Positions 24,701 to 37,135 of a DNA stretch of 64,000 bases are shown in pieces. Origin of the DNA: Heterobasidion occidentale. Its lineage: Eukaryota; Basidiomycota; Agaricomycetes; Russulales; Bondarzewiaceae. Both the position numbers and the translations under genes were made by a program. The first letter of the stretch is position 1. The number at the start of each line of letters is the position of its first letter. Where the stretch lies: the NCBI GenBank assembly GCA_039111635.1, contig JBCAQO010000002.1, positions 2,542,001 through 2,606,000 on the forward strand, in the 5' to 3' direction. The notes beneath the pieces are model-generated. The model did no database searches. It worked only from the letters and a program-made list of their open reading frames with translations, and was not told the DNA's origin.

Positions 24701-24987
24701 TTACAGTCTCTCCGCAGACTACGTTCTTCAACGCGCATTGTCTGTCGTCGAAGGAGACCAAAAAGAGGAGCTGGTCAGCAAGATCAAGCCTCAGCTGGTC
24801 AGCATGCGCCGGTATTCCAGTGCTTATAGCAAGCATCTTATCGCAAGTAAGTTGTGTGCATCTGTTATCTTGGCCTTGAGCTGATCGAGATGCAGTTGAG
24901 CGCTTGCTAGAGAAGACCATGGGATCCAAGGTCAACGAGGACTTCTTGTCAGCGACTCTGGAAGCGACCAACCTTTCGGACAACTGA
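21765..24987 (+). CDS. Pumilio/Puf-family RNA-binding protein (PUM/Puf3 type)
   Basis: Post-transcriptional regulator that binds 3' UTRs. The N-terminal half is a disordered Ser/Gly/Gln/Tyr/Pro-rich region starting [17 protein letters not shown]. The C-terminal half is a complete Pumilio homology domain of eight repeats. Their RNA-contact pentads are, in order, SRFIQ, NYVIQ, CRVVQ, NHVIQ, CRVLQ, NYVIQ, SNVCE and NYVLQ. By the established Puf code this is the set found in human PUM1/2 and yeast Puf3, so the predicted target is the UGUANAUA class. The end [20 protein letters not shown] precedes TGA at 24985-24987. About ten short introns cut the gene, some exactly within the repeat pentads (for example after NY of repeat 2). 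Family membership is certain; one-to-one orthology to Puf3 is inferred. Confidence 0.95.
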
Positions 24988-25575
24988 CGTATTTCTGTTT
25001 CCGGTTTCTGTCGTTCATCATTCAATGCTCGTCACCTGATCTCGCTTCTCGATTCCTAGTCTCTCAGTCTGCATGCCACGTATACACTACCGCACTTCTT
25101 TAGCATCTCTCTCGCTCCTCTGTCTCCCTCTCTCGCATACATATACGGCCGTTTATTACCCGTCTTGCTCTTGTCATTGCTATACCGCATACATACCATG
25201 CACTCACTGGAACCCCATCTTCTAATTATCACATTTGCGTACATTTCCTACATAGCGCTAGACGTTGTTGCGTAGCCCAGCATATCATATAATGTTGATT
25301 TCGCTTTGGGAATTCTTCGGACTTGAGCAGAGGGCCGATGTGTCTCTCAAGAGAGTCTAATCTCCGTGCGGATTCAGGGTGCTGACTTCAGAGGATGCAT
25401 ATGGGTCAGAGCAGAGCTCAAACGAGGCCAAACAACACAAATAAATCGCGCAAGTCGGCACGTACATTCTCGTCACTGCCGCCGGTGTGCACGTCTCAAG
25501 GGTTTCTTCTTGTCTCATCAACTACAGCTCTCTTGCGGAAATCTCTTGCAGTGCTCTACTCGACCCCAGGTTACG
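24988..25575. other. Intergenic: Pumilio 3' UTR and SEC16 promoter
   Basis: 588 bp containing a C/T-rich stretch (about 25010-25140) downstream of the Pumilio stop and an AT-richer part near 25250-25310. I see no further gene or structured RNA. Confidence 0.5.
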
Positions 25576-28500
25576 ATGAGCAGTGTAGAAGCAGCTGCGT
25601 CACTCTTTGGACCCGAGGACACTGCCGACCCGTTCGGGACTATAGGCGGCGGTGACGATGCGGTTAGCCAGAGCGCGGCACAACCCTCGCATGCAGACCC
25701 AGGCTCCTCTGTTGCTGATCTGTTTGGCGAGGAGACAGTGAGCGGTCATAATTATGACGCCGGGTTCACGTCGGTCTCGAACGGCCAAGGAGAATACGCG
25801 TCGTGGAATGGCACGACTGAAAGCGCGAACGCATATGATTATCAGCACGACTATAGTCAAGGTGCGACCGCAAACGAGCCCTCGTATAGCGGTTACTCTC
25901 AGGCTCAGGCAGGAGGTGACGGTCAATGGTCTAGTGCTCTTCACAATGGTGCGTCACGTTCCGAGCTCTGCGTATCGTTTCTGAAACATCTGCACACTCA
26001 GGCGGCGAGCAGTCGTACGGAAACTACTCACAGAACCAATATGCAGCACCCGAAACCAATGCTGTGCAACAATCCTACAACCCTACACCCTCTGCGTACC
26101 CCGTCGACACTCAGCCGTCGCCATACGCACCTGATTCTCATGCTCCTCCGTCTTCCATGCCATACTCAAATGGAGCTACGGGGCCCGTCACCAACGCTGC
26201 CGCCCAGTCTACATATGACCCTTACAACGTGGCGGGCGCTGGGACAGGCCATCAGGCCGCGCCAGCGACCGTCGCCTCCACAGCCGCTTATAACCCATAC
26301 GCGCCGTCGAACTATGCGTCACCACCGGCTCAATACAGCGCTCCCCCGTCAGGCCCCGCGAATGCATACGCAACGCCGCCGTACTCCCAATACGCAACTG
26401 GCGTTGTAAACCCTCCAGTCCCCCCTTCCCCCGCTCCTAGTGCCGCACAGTTTCGGCCCAAGAAGCTCGACGCATACGACCCCCCCTTGCCTCCGCCAAA
26501 GGTCAATAAACGCGTCACGCTCGGTGCGACGGCGCGGTCCGCTTCCCCAGCTGTAGGACAACAAACATATCCCGTGTTCAATGCGCATGCTTCAGCGTAT
26601 CCCGACGGAAGAGCCTCCCCATTCGGGTCGGTGCCGAACCCTCGTCCCCCTAACGGCATCACCTCCCTATTTCTCACGCCAACCCCCCACCTCCCGCACG
26701 ACATTCGAGCTATCAGCCAACTTCAGTGAGCGCCCAATACCACCCTCCACCGCCCGCCCACAACCCACCGTCTCCCCCCGTTCAATACCAGCCAGCGACC
26801 ACTGCCCATTATCAAACGTCTCCTCCCTCGCAATATCTACCACCGCCCTCGCAAAATCAACCTCTACCACCTCCTCAGCATAACTCTCATCCTCCCCCAC
26901 CTGCACAAATCCCTCCTCGTCGGACTGCAAGCATTCCTCAAGCCATAGAAGTTCCTGACCAGACTGCCTTCGTCTCTTCGTATGCTCCTGCGTTACCAGT
27001 GCAATTCTCTCCCGAATGGTTAGAAAAGCCCTTACCACCTTCTATCACCGAAGACAATGCGGAGCATCGAAATGCTCTTAATGAATCACACGACCCTGAA
27101 GTAGCGCCCTACATGTCCCAGCCATCGTACTCATATGGTTCTACCATTGAAGAGCCTGGTTCTCACCAGGCCAGTGTCGATGCATATCAGTTGACTTCTA
27201 ACGACAGCCATGATCCTTACGATCCTGAGAATCACGCGACTCATAGTCTGGACGCACCCCTCCATTCTACTGACAATGAGGTGGCAACATTCGAGCATGC
27301 GGGTGTCCCATGGACGAACGCCGAAATTGGTAGTACTACGCCACGTAGTACACATACAGCTGACTTCACCACTACTTCGCCTCCGCCTTCTCACGAACCA
27401 ACTGAGCCAGTGCCGTCCACTGTATATGATCCATACAAACCCAAGGCAGCATCGCCTCTCGCATCGCCCCCTCAGGTGCTTGCTAGGGCTCGGTCACCTG
27501 GCAGCTCCTCTCTGTACGGTTCAGAACAAGATTACAGGACTCGTACGCCTGATTTTGTTCCGCCACCTCCCCAGTCTATCTCGGCTGTGATGCAAGAACA
27601 GTATCACCCAATGCCGTCACAGTCATACGAGCCGAAGGCGCATGTTTCCAGGGTCTCTTCTCCCAGTTCAATACGGTCATGGAGGTCACGTACATCTGTC
27701 CAAGATCCATATGCGCCTGATTCTCACGTAGAACGCGAGCGCTCCATGTCTAACAGCTCAGCGTATTCTTTCTCATCGACCATGCACACGTCTTACGTGC
27801 CTCAGCACCCACGGCAATCTTCTGATCTATCTCAGGCATCACCATACAGTCACCACAGTCCCTTGCTAGGTAACGGTGTAGCCGATCAGGGTCAGACACT
27901 GACTGTTCTGGGCGGAGTAACTCATGCGGCATATGCACCGTCGCCATCGCTCCTTGGGACTAACGACCCCCTCGGTAGGATTGCTGGCCGCGCACCACTC
28001 ATCAGCTTTGGGTTTGGTGGGAAGATGGTCACATGTTTCCACGGGTCGTCGACCCTGAACACAGGGTTCGATGTCGCTCTCTCCAGTCGACAAACGACGA
28101 GCGTGCAAGTGAGATTACTTCGTCAAGAGGTTCCTGAGTCTGCGTTGGATGCGTCCGCAACACCATTCCCTGGTCCCTTGTTCTGCGACCCAGGCACACC
28201 GACGACCAGTCTAGTACGGACCACCACGTCTTCCCAGACGAAGACGAACAAGGCGAGAGTTATCAAGTATCTAGAGGAGAGATCCGCCGAGATTTCTGCC
28301 GGCCTGGGATACCTAAGCCAAGGTAGTTCAGAACGTAAACAGGCGGAGGGAAAGCTGGTCATTGTTAACTTGTTGAAAGTTATGGTGGAGAATGACGGGC
28401 ATCTCTCCGGCAGGTAAGAGAGTCGTCGCTTGCTTGGCTGTTGTGCTCATAAGCTCTCACCTTGTAGCCCACAAATTGACAATGCGGTTCGAGCTGCCCT

Positions 28501-31291
28501 CGTTCCAAGGCTTGGTGACAAAACTTTCTCGGCCCCCTCAAACGGTCCCACACCATCTCTCGGATTCTCGTCAAGTTCAGATACCATGCAACTGGCATCT
28601 GAGATCCCGTATCCGTCAATCGGCCTTTCGACATTGGACGCTAACGACACCATACTCGCTACTTCAACTGTGAAGGCCTCTTCGCTGGATAAGATCGAAG
28701 ACTTTTTGATGCGCGGCGACCGCCGCCAAGCAGTCAATCATGCGCTCGACGAAAAACTCTGGGCGCATGCTATGGTCATAGCTAGCAGCATCGACAAGGA
28801 ATGTTGGAAGGAGGTCGTCAATGAGTTCATCAAGGCGGAACTTGGAACGAGTATCGGATCTCTCAATGGCCGAGGCAAAGAGACTTCAGCGTCGCACACT
28901 CGCGAAGGTCTCAAGGTTGCGTACAGCTTGTATGCTGGACAGGGAGCTGCTGCTGGTACGCTTTCAAAAGCTTAACATGCTTGAACTTTCCCTTAACAAT
29001 ATCATTGTTCAGTACAAGAGCTTGCCCCACCGAGTCTTCTCTCTAAACCAATGAACAACCTTCAAGTGCCGTCCTTGCCACATATTACTCCTATGACTCC
29101 GAATTTCCCGACGCCCTCAATTCCTACATCCCTTCCAACGGAGACTTTGACGAGATGGACAGAGACGGCTGCTATGATGCTTCCTGGGCCATCCAGTGCC
29201 GAATGCTCGGCAGCGTTGATGGCTCTTGGCGATTGTCTATTTGCTAACCAATGGACCGAGGCGGCCCATGCATGGTAAGCACAATTGTCACGCCAGTTGT
29301 ACACCTATCTAACAAGTTGTTACGCCTTGCGTAGCTATCTTCTGGCTCCTCAAACATCTGTATTGGTCGGCCTTGGCTCCCCTTCTTCCCGGGTCATTCT
29401 CATTGGATCTCGCAATCCCCTAAACTACAATCTGAACGTAGACAAGGACCCCATAATATTTTCCGAGATCGCAGAATTTGCGATGTCATTGTCTACGCCG
29501 CAAAAAGGACAAGAGGCGTTCGGCGGCTTTCCTCATCTACAGCCCTACAAGTTGATTCGCGCGGCATCCTTGGCGGAAACTGGGCCACATCCAAGCCGCT
29601 CATAGGTACAGTCTTGTTTTTTCGTGTTTTCTCATTCGGCTCATGGGGTATCAGGTATTGCGAGGCCATAGCAGCATCTCTCAGCAGAGGTTCTGCCAGC
29701 GTGAATCCTACATTCATCGAACAACTTCGAGGGCTCTCGGATCGTCTGGTCGCAGCACCCCACTTGGATAAATCCGGTTCATGGATGGGTAATAAGATGA
29801 GTCGGCCAAGTCTGGATAGCATCGGCAACTGGTTAGAGGGACGGTTGACAAAGTTCATCGCTGGCGACGGTGATGGTTCCCCCGCGGCGACTGATGAGGT
29901 CGCTCCAAACGAACCGAAAGGATTTGCAGGACCGTTTTCCCACTACAGCACCATCTCGTCGACTACCACTTCGACGTCCCCATCTCCCCAGCCGACAACG
30001 GTCAACTACAACGTCTTGCCGGGATCACAGCCCAAGCGCAGCGGTTCAGCTCAAGCGATGCGTCCACTACAGGCTCCTCAAATTCAAATCGATCGTGCAT
30101 CTTCTGCCATGGATTATCGGCCACGAAGATCATCTCCAGTGCCTCGCATTGCCTCCGCTAATGCAGCTACGACTAGCTTTTCTCAAGCACCATATGGTTA
30201 TAATGCTAGCCCGTACGGCTACCCTAACGGGCTCACTCCGTTGCCTGGTATCAGCGACGTTGCCTCGGAAAATAGCCCCTCGCACTCCGATGCGAGTGTT
30301 GCTGATGCACACAACGGAGAGCCAACAGGCCATGACAGCACGTGGTGGGGTTCATCGTACACTGAAGAGTCTAACGCACCTACACCCACGGCTGCGACAT
30401 TCTATCGTGTCGAGTCAGGCCCGTCGCCTTCGACGTCCGGATTTATCTCTCTCATGGATGATCCTGTTATTACGCCGTCACCTGGGCCTGCTGCCACTCA
30501 CTTTTCATCGCACACCTCCTCAACACTCGCGGCGCATGATGAAGACGAAGAAGACCTTGGATTTGGAAACTCTCCTCTAAGCGCAAACCGTCAAACGATG
30601 ACGCCCCGGAAGAGGACAAGCCGGCGAGTACTTGGCTACCAAAGCTTCAAATCCTGCTCCAACTCGGCCCGGTAAGCGGCCCTTTTTATATATATAACTG
30701 CCCCGTTTGTTGCTCATATACAACTCACCTAGAACTCAAGAACGGAGGCCCTGGTGGTTCGTGGTTCAGCCGTTGGTGGAAGGGTGGAGAAGGAGGTCCA
30801 GTCAAGGCAACGCTCGGAGAAGAGAGCAGCTTCGTTTACGACAAGGATCTCAAGCGATGGGTCAACAAGAAGGTAAGCACCTATTCTTTCTTGCCGTGCT
30901 ACTTATACTGATGTGCTTGTGTTAGTCCGGCGGCGAGGCGACGACAAGTTCTGGGCCCCCTCCGCCTCCAGCGCGCGCCCAGACTGCCTCCCCTGGCCAC
31001 TCAGCACCAAGAATGCCTAACGGAACGACGCCCATACCGCCTCCCGCGCGTTCTGCGTCTGCCATCGATCTGACGATGTCTCCACCAAGGCGATCGCTGA
31101 ACGGAACTCGCCCACGGTCGAACTTAGTTCCGATGGCAGAATCCGGGGTGCCCAGCCCTGCTAGCTCGCCGCCCCCCATGCCCTTAGGAACACCGACCCC
31201 GCCGCCACCCCCCGGTCGCCCGAAGTCTCAGGCGTCGAAACGCAATGTCAGGAGTCGTTACGTAGATGTTTTCCAGCAACCAGGAGCTTAA
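25576..31291 (+). CDS. SEC16: COPII scaffold protein Sec16
   Basis: Peripheral ER protein that organises ER exit sites and COPII coats. It starts MSSVEAAASLFGPEDTADPF, with repeated DLFG/LFG-type acidic motifs. A very long disordered Pro/Ser/Tyr/Gln-rich region follows (about 25750-27890). The central conserved and ACE1 domains come next: GRAPLISFGFGGKMVTCF, VIKYLEERSAEISAG, KIEDFLMRGDRRQAVNHALD, LWAHAMVIASSIDKECWKEV, LMALGDCLFANQWTEAAHA. Another disordered region and a short Pro-rich C-terminus end RSRYVDVFQQPGA before TAA at 31289-31291. The reading frame changes by one base near 26620-26720 in a C-rich stretch. This is either a small intron (from about 26625 to an acceptor near 26709) or a missing base at the C run near 26683. 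Identification rests on the ACE1 blocks. Confidence 0.93.
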
Positions 31292-31591
31292 GCGAATAAT
31301 TAGAATTCTTGTATTCCATTTCTACACGTTTGGATTTTTCCTTCCTTTTTGCATGAGCTGCCCGTATGTATTCCATATGTTGTGTTGGACTAAGATATTT
31401 TTTCCCTTCTTTTTGTGCATAATGCGGAACAATATACAGCGTTGCGTGCATCTTTCAAGCGCGGTAACTTCACAATTTCTTGGTAATTTCAATCGGCAGC
31501 AGAAGATAATAAATAGAGGAAGGCAAATCGATCACTCCAGCGCATATGGCTCGCAGATGTCGCAAGCAGACGTATTCTATTTTTAGACGAC
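31292..31591. other. Convergent 3' region of SEC16 and OST3
   Basis: 300 bp of AT-rich, T-run-containing sequence between two convergent stop codons, consistent with the two 3' UTRs. No gene seen. Confidence 0.5.
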
Positions 31592-32816
31592 CTACAGGAA
31601 CAGCTTGAACGGATACCCTGATACAGAAACCGTCAGGAATTGCATGAACAAGCATGGCGACAGATTCTCACCTCTGTTCTTGACCCTGAAGAAGGAAACA
31701 AGCACCGAGAACAGGATGAGGATCACCCCCGACCACAAATAAATCTGAGTCCGTTGCCGAGACGGAGAGCTTTGCAGCGGGGCGACGAGCGTCAGCATCA
31801 GGAACGATGCTGCCAAAAGACCGTCTGTTACGTTGTTTTCATTAACGAAATTGCATCGCGTGAGCAGCGAGATTCGACACTCACAAATTGTGGCGACCAC
31901 GGTCGTCTCCTGACCATACTGATTCTGGAAGCCGGGAGCAATCCATTGGCCATTGGCCGCCGTCATAGGCATGTTGCGGATGCGCGTGAACATGAAGCCG
32001 GACGTCATGACGAGCGAGGTGAGGACAGTGATGGCTGCCCAGGTCCAGCGGCTGCGGAGGATGGGGGCCAGGAACCGGATAGCAAGAACGAATGCGAGAC
32101 CAAGGGTGCCAACAGTGCCCCAGAGGGCCCAATCGATGGGGGCGCGGTAGGGGATGGGGACAGGTGTCAGAGCGGAGAGTTGGATCGCAAGAGGTTCCGC
32201 ATCAAACCCTCTGGCAGAGGAGGTGAGAAGTGGTAGAGCGTATATGGATCAGATGCTCTTACGAAGAGAAGTCGTAGGAGACAGGGTTCATTTTCCCCGG
32301 ACCTTGCTTACGGTCGCCTTCAGTCGGAGCATAGTTGTAGACCACGGGGGCCGAGGTAAGACCAAGCTGCACGAAGACCTCAGCGCGACAACTGCACAAA
32401 CAGGGTGCTGATATACCTTCTGAAATACTGGGCTGCCATTATCGAAGTCCAGAGTCGCAAAAAAGTGCTTATCCCGATCATTTCTTGATACATGGGACCA
32501 AGCCTTCGCTACAGAGGCGAAGGATGGGTCGAACTCCCTGAGGATGAATTCTAAGTTCGGTTGAAGGTCTGACCCTCAAAGGAGCAACGCACTTGCATGG
32601 TGCACATCTCCTCCTCTTATCGAGAGCTGTGAATTGGATGGAGGACGACCAGTCTCGGCTGGGGGCGGTGAGGAGGTTGAATAGCTCGGTGTCAAGCTTG
32701 ATGACGCCGTTGTTTTCAGCGGCGAGCTTCACGAGGCGTTCATGGATCTGTTGCGAGGGCTTTGCAGCATAAAGACAGACCGGCAGAGAGAGAAGAGCAA
32801 GGAACGGCAGCAACAT
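31592..32816 (-). CDS. OST3: Oligosaccharyltransferase subunit Ost3/Ost6
   Basis: Subunit of the ER oligosaccharyltransferase. Its lumenal thioredoxin domain slows disulfide formation in nascent chains so that more sites are N-glycosylated. The ATG at 32816 gives a signal peptide (LLPFLALLSLPVCLYAAKPS). The thioredoxin-like domain follows, with the redox motif CAPC in KRRRCAPCKEF. Then come FATLDFDNGSPVFQKLGLTS and PVVYNYAPTEG, and four membrane segments (LWGTVGTLGLAFVLAIRF; WTWAAITVLTSLVMTSGFMF; VVATIYGLLAASFLMLTLVA; YLWSGVILILFSVLVSFF). It ends YPFKLFL and TAG after a last small intron. The intact CxxC indicates a redox-active form. It is divergent from PIK1, with 160 bp between starts. Confidence 0.93.
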
Positions 32817-32976
32817 GGTTGCAGAGAGGATGAAGGCTGCAGGACGCGATGGCCACCGACGTGGCGCGTTTCTATATTTGGAATATCTTCACGAGTGTAA
32901 AGTGAACGACTGTGTTCACCTTTATTCTAAATTCCAAGGCCTGCCTGTGGGAGACCACCCTTCGTCCCGGGCCGTC
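32817..32976. promoter_or_regulatory. Compact divergent promoter, OST3 / PIK1
   Basis: Only 160 bp separate the two divergent start codons, so the two secretory-pathway genes share one intergenic promoter region. No motif is certain by eye. Confidence 0.45.
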
Positions 32977-35900
32977 ATGTCTCACGGTCTTCTCCTCAGG
33001 CTCTTTCTTTCTCCTACACATTTCTCTGTCCATGTCGCCTTGCAGTATCTGATGATCTACTCGGACAGCATTGGGATCACATACTACCTCACTCGTCGGC
33101 TCAGGGAGTTTACCGTCGAGGAGCTACGTGATGTATGGGGCTTTGTATGGTGCGTTCATCTTCGTGGTCGCTCGCGCGCGTAGGGCTTATGGTTTGGCAT
33201 CTCAGTCATCTACTAGTCTCCAGACCGTCCAAGTCGCGAGCACTTGAGTGTTTTGTGACCGAAGTCGCTGGCAAATCAACACATGTAGCTATGCTCGTAT
33301 GTAGCTCTCTCGTGCGCCTGAAAAGACACTCCATATATCGGAACCCTTTTCGCAGACCTTATGGTTCATGCAAGCGTCTCTCCAGGACCTCGCGGTGTCC
33401 GGCCATGACAATGAATCTTTCGTCATATGTCAACGAACACTTCTCATGTGCCATGAACTCATATTCGGCGATCTTCCCCCACCCGTGTCAACTCCATATC
33501 CCAGCCAAGTTCCTACACCTAAACGTCTTTTTGCTCGTAAAAAGGTGAAGGCTCACGTGGTCCCGGCATTTATTGGCCTAGGCATGATCTTGGCCGGCTC
33601 TCCAGGGATGCCTCAGGTCACAGAAGTCATGGGTGAGGTGGCCATAGAACAAGGACGAACGGATGACCTAGGTAACGACTTGAAGAGTCTTGAGCGTTAC
33701 GACAATGACCTCGCGCAGGTTGGTCCAATAACGCCCTCAAAGGACTCTTCAGAGGACGATGATGACCCGGACAGCCCTGGACTCGCCTCACCCGATAGCG
33801 AGACATCGCCACATAAGGGTGCTGTATTTGAGGGAGGTCTCGACGCGAACGGCCAACCCGTCTCTCGCCTGGCACGGCGGCGCACCATCGGTGCGGCTCA
33901 GACAACACCCGCGCTGCCATTGCACATGAGGAAGGAGCGACAGCCCAGATTTTCGGATGACCCTCTCGGCCAGTTGGACGCCCCTTCACCCGTACCCACA
34001 TCGACCCCTTTCCAGTCATCTCCTTCGTTATTCACTACGAAGCAACCTCGAACCAACAGTCTAACGCCAGCAGACGATCTTTTGAACCGGTATGATATGC
34101 AGTCTCAGATTCTCCTGCTACGTAGTCATTTCTGCCGTTCTGAGGTTGGTACCATGGTTCTCGCTTTCCCCGGCATTGACCTGAGGAACACCCGCAGATT
34201 CAATTTCTCCTCAACTTGGAGAACATCTCCAATAGGCTCTTGGTCGTGCCAAGACTGGCTCGCGTTAGCGCGTTGAGGGCTGAGCTGACTGCTCTCAACC
34301 ACAAGCTTCCCGCTGAGGCAAGTTTGTCCTCGAAGGTTCAGACAACGTCTCGCCTGCTTGATGTCTTATTCTTTTTCCTGCGAATAGGTTTGCATGCCTA
34401 TGTGGTGCACATGTACAGATTCTCCTCAGCCCCCAAATGGCGTCCCGTCGCCACACCATCGGATAGTTCGAATACCTCCCGGTGAATGTGTAGTTCTTAA
34501 CTCAGCCGAACGCGCACCGTATCTACTGGTCATCGAGATTATCAACAGCGACTTGGATTTTGACCCTGGGAAGCGAGGCAACAAATCTGTACTCCAGAAG
34601 ATAGTCACCAAGGAGAACGAGCGAAAGGGCGCGTCTCGAGATCTCATCCCATTCACTACCAAGGCCTCGTCTAGTCGACACAAACCGCCTCCAGAAGTCG
34701 TAAACAGCTCCGACGCTGTGCTCGGGAAGGACACTCCCGAACCTTCAGAATCTCCTGCTTTCATGAGTCCCGTCCCTGATACACTGGGGGTATCTGTCGA
34801 GTCTCCTCCGGAGGAAGAGGAAATTGACCTGGTCGAACAAGTGTTCGGTGCTGAAGAGTTCCTGCGCTCACGCGCCATCGATCTGTCTGAGTCCATCGTC
34901 CTCCCACCACCCCTGAAGAACAAAGACCTGGACATCGCCACATGGTCGCGGTCATCGTCCATTCCACCGTCCCCATATCTGGATGCCTCCAACAGCACCT
35001 CGTCTTCCCCATATTTTTCACCTGTCATGCACCGGTCTCCATCATCACGTTCACAGGTCGCCTCGTCTCCTAACCTTCCAACTGCTCAATCATCACCGAA
35101 TGGCCGGGGTCCGGCACTGTCTCTTGAAGACTACTCTGAGCGTATGCGTACGGCAGCCGTCATGCTCGCTCAGCTCAATGCTAATCTCGTCTGGGAGCCG
35201 AACGCCCCGCCCCCGTGCTCCCACCAGGTGCTCCGGAACGGCCATCGGACTCTTCGTCCGGTCCGCTGAGCTGGCTGCCGGGCACGACTTGGTTTTCGGT
35301 TACGCCGCCGACCCCTTCACCGACGGGTGCAGGGCCTATACATCCCTCTCTCACGGGCACGTCTCAAGAGCCGCATCCGGGCGCGCCGTCCTTGCCGCGG
35401 ATGAAGCTACAGCCCGCAGAGGCAGCGGCGATACGAGACCGTATCATGAAGGAGATGTTGGCCCTTGAGGAGGAGAGGATGGAGAGGATGCGCGAGACGG
35501 GCGTGATGAAGCTGGGGATCGGGAGTGGAGATACGAACACAGCGGAGGACGAAGGGATCATTCGGCGAGAGCTGAATAAGGTCGACCCGTCAGCAGTCGT
35601 GTTCAGTGAGTCCTGGGCGACAAAGAAGAGCCGGGTGCGTCAGGGGTCGCCATACGGACACTTGGGTAAGTGATATTGCATAGCGAGGGACAACCAGTTA
35701 GATATTGATACTCGGCTGCTTCCAGCCAATTGGGATTGCTTGTCGGTGATCATGAAGACCGGCGGTGATCTACGTCAGGAGCAACTGGCCGTGCAATTAA
35801 TTCAAGAGTTCAAGCGAATATGGCAAGAAGAGAATTGCCAATGCTGGGCACGGTAGTAGGTCATTTTCATGCTGTTCAATGAATAACTGCTCAGCTATCC

Positions 35901-36875
35901 TTCAATTGTTTTTGTCATTAGCTTCCGCATTCTCATCACTGGGGGCTCCTCTGGCCTTGTAGAGACCATCACTGACGCCGTGTCAATACACTCGATCAAA
36001 AAGGCAGAATATGCACGACGGCTGACAGAAGGTCGGTTGGGGCACGTAACCCTCCTAGACCATTTCAAAAATGTAAAACAAAAATCTACACTCTCTATGT
36101 TTGACATCACTGATCTTCTTTCAAGACTTATGGTCACCCCTCATCCGCCAAGTTTGCCCGAGCGCGGAGGAATTTTGCGAAGTCACTAGCGGGTCAGTGC
36201 CCTTGTTCATTTTCCTTCATAATTGTTCCGCCTCATGCTTCGCTCCCGCCGAAGGCTACTCCGTGATCACCTACCTCCTCCAGATCAAGGACCGCCATAA
36301 TGGCAACATCTTGTTGGATCGCGAGGGCCACCTCATCCACATCGACTTTGGGTTCATGCTGTCGAACTCGCCCGGCAATATTGGCTTTGAGGCCGCACCA
36401 TTCAAGCTTCCATTGGAGTATGTCGAGGTGCTTGGGGGTGTAGACGGCGAGCCGCTACGCGAGTTCAGGCGGCTGTTCCGCGAGGGCTTCGAGGCGGCGC
36501 GGAAGCACTGCGACAGGATCGTCACGATGGTCGAGTTGATGCAGAAAGGTACGTCACGCGTCCTTGCCACCTTTTCTCCCTAACTTTCTAATCCGAGCAA
36601 TGCATGCCTTATACAGACTCGACGTTGCCGTGTTTCGCGGCGTTCGGGGCACAGACTGCTGTGCAACTGCGTGAACGTTTCCAGCAGGCTTTAACGCACT
36701 CGCTCGTCGCAGAGCACGTCGAACGGTTGATTGATACTTCCCTAGGGTCCAACTGGACACGACTGTACGACTCGGTACGCCCACTTTGCCTTTCACGCCC
36801 CATTCGTTTCCTGAGCTCAACATCCTCCCTCTCCCTACACAGTACCAATACTACTCGCAGTCCATATTATCATAA
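32977..36875 (+). CDS. PIK1: Phosphatidylinositol 4-kinase Pik1 (PI4K-beta type)
   Basis: Makes PI4P at the Golgi, driving Golgi-to-surface traffic. The ATG at 32977 ([20 protein letters not shown]) opens the N-terminal helical domain ([18 protein letters not shown]; Pik1-type [17 protein letters not shown]). A long Ser/Pro-rich region follows at about 33700-35400. The kinase domain includes [20 protein letters not shown], the catalytic loop [20 protein letters not shown] and the metal-binding [17 protein letters not shown]. It ends with the PI4K C-terminus [20 protein letters not shown], before TAA at 36873-36875. At about 35204-35215 the frame shifts by one base within a run of five C between [12 protein letters not shown] and [13 protein letters not shown]. 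For an essential kinase a missing C in the assembly is the likeliest cause; an 84-nt intron that removes conserved residues is less likely. Confidence 0.93.
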
Positions 36876-37135
36876 CACCCACATCTTCCTCGCTTGGGTA
36901 AAGCGGGGAATGGACGACAGCAAGTTACGTTGTACATATGTTTCCACTACTAGTTTTGCATATGTTAGCGACCCGCTGGTTCGATTCATCTCATACATTC
37001 GCATGGCACACAGTAATGCAATATCATTATGACCTGCAATGATTAAATAGCCGTCGCAAGTACATACTTATTGAGATGTCGCATAGCGGGTGTCTGTCCG
37101 TCTTATCGACCCCGCGCGCTGCGCCGAGGCCATGT

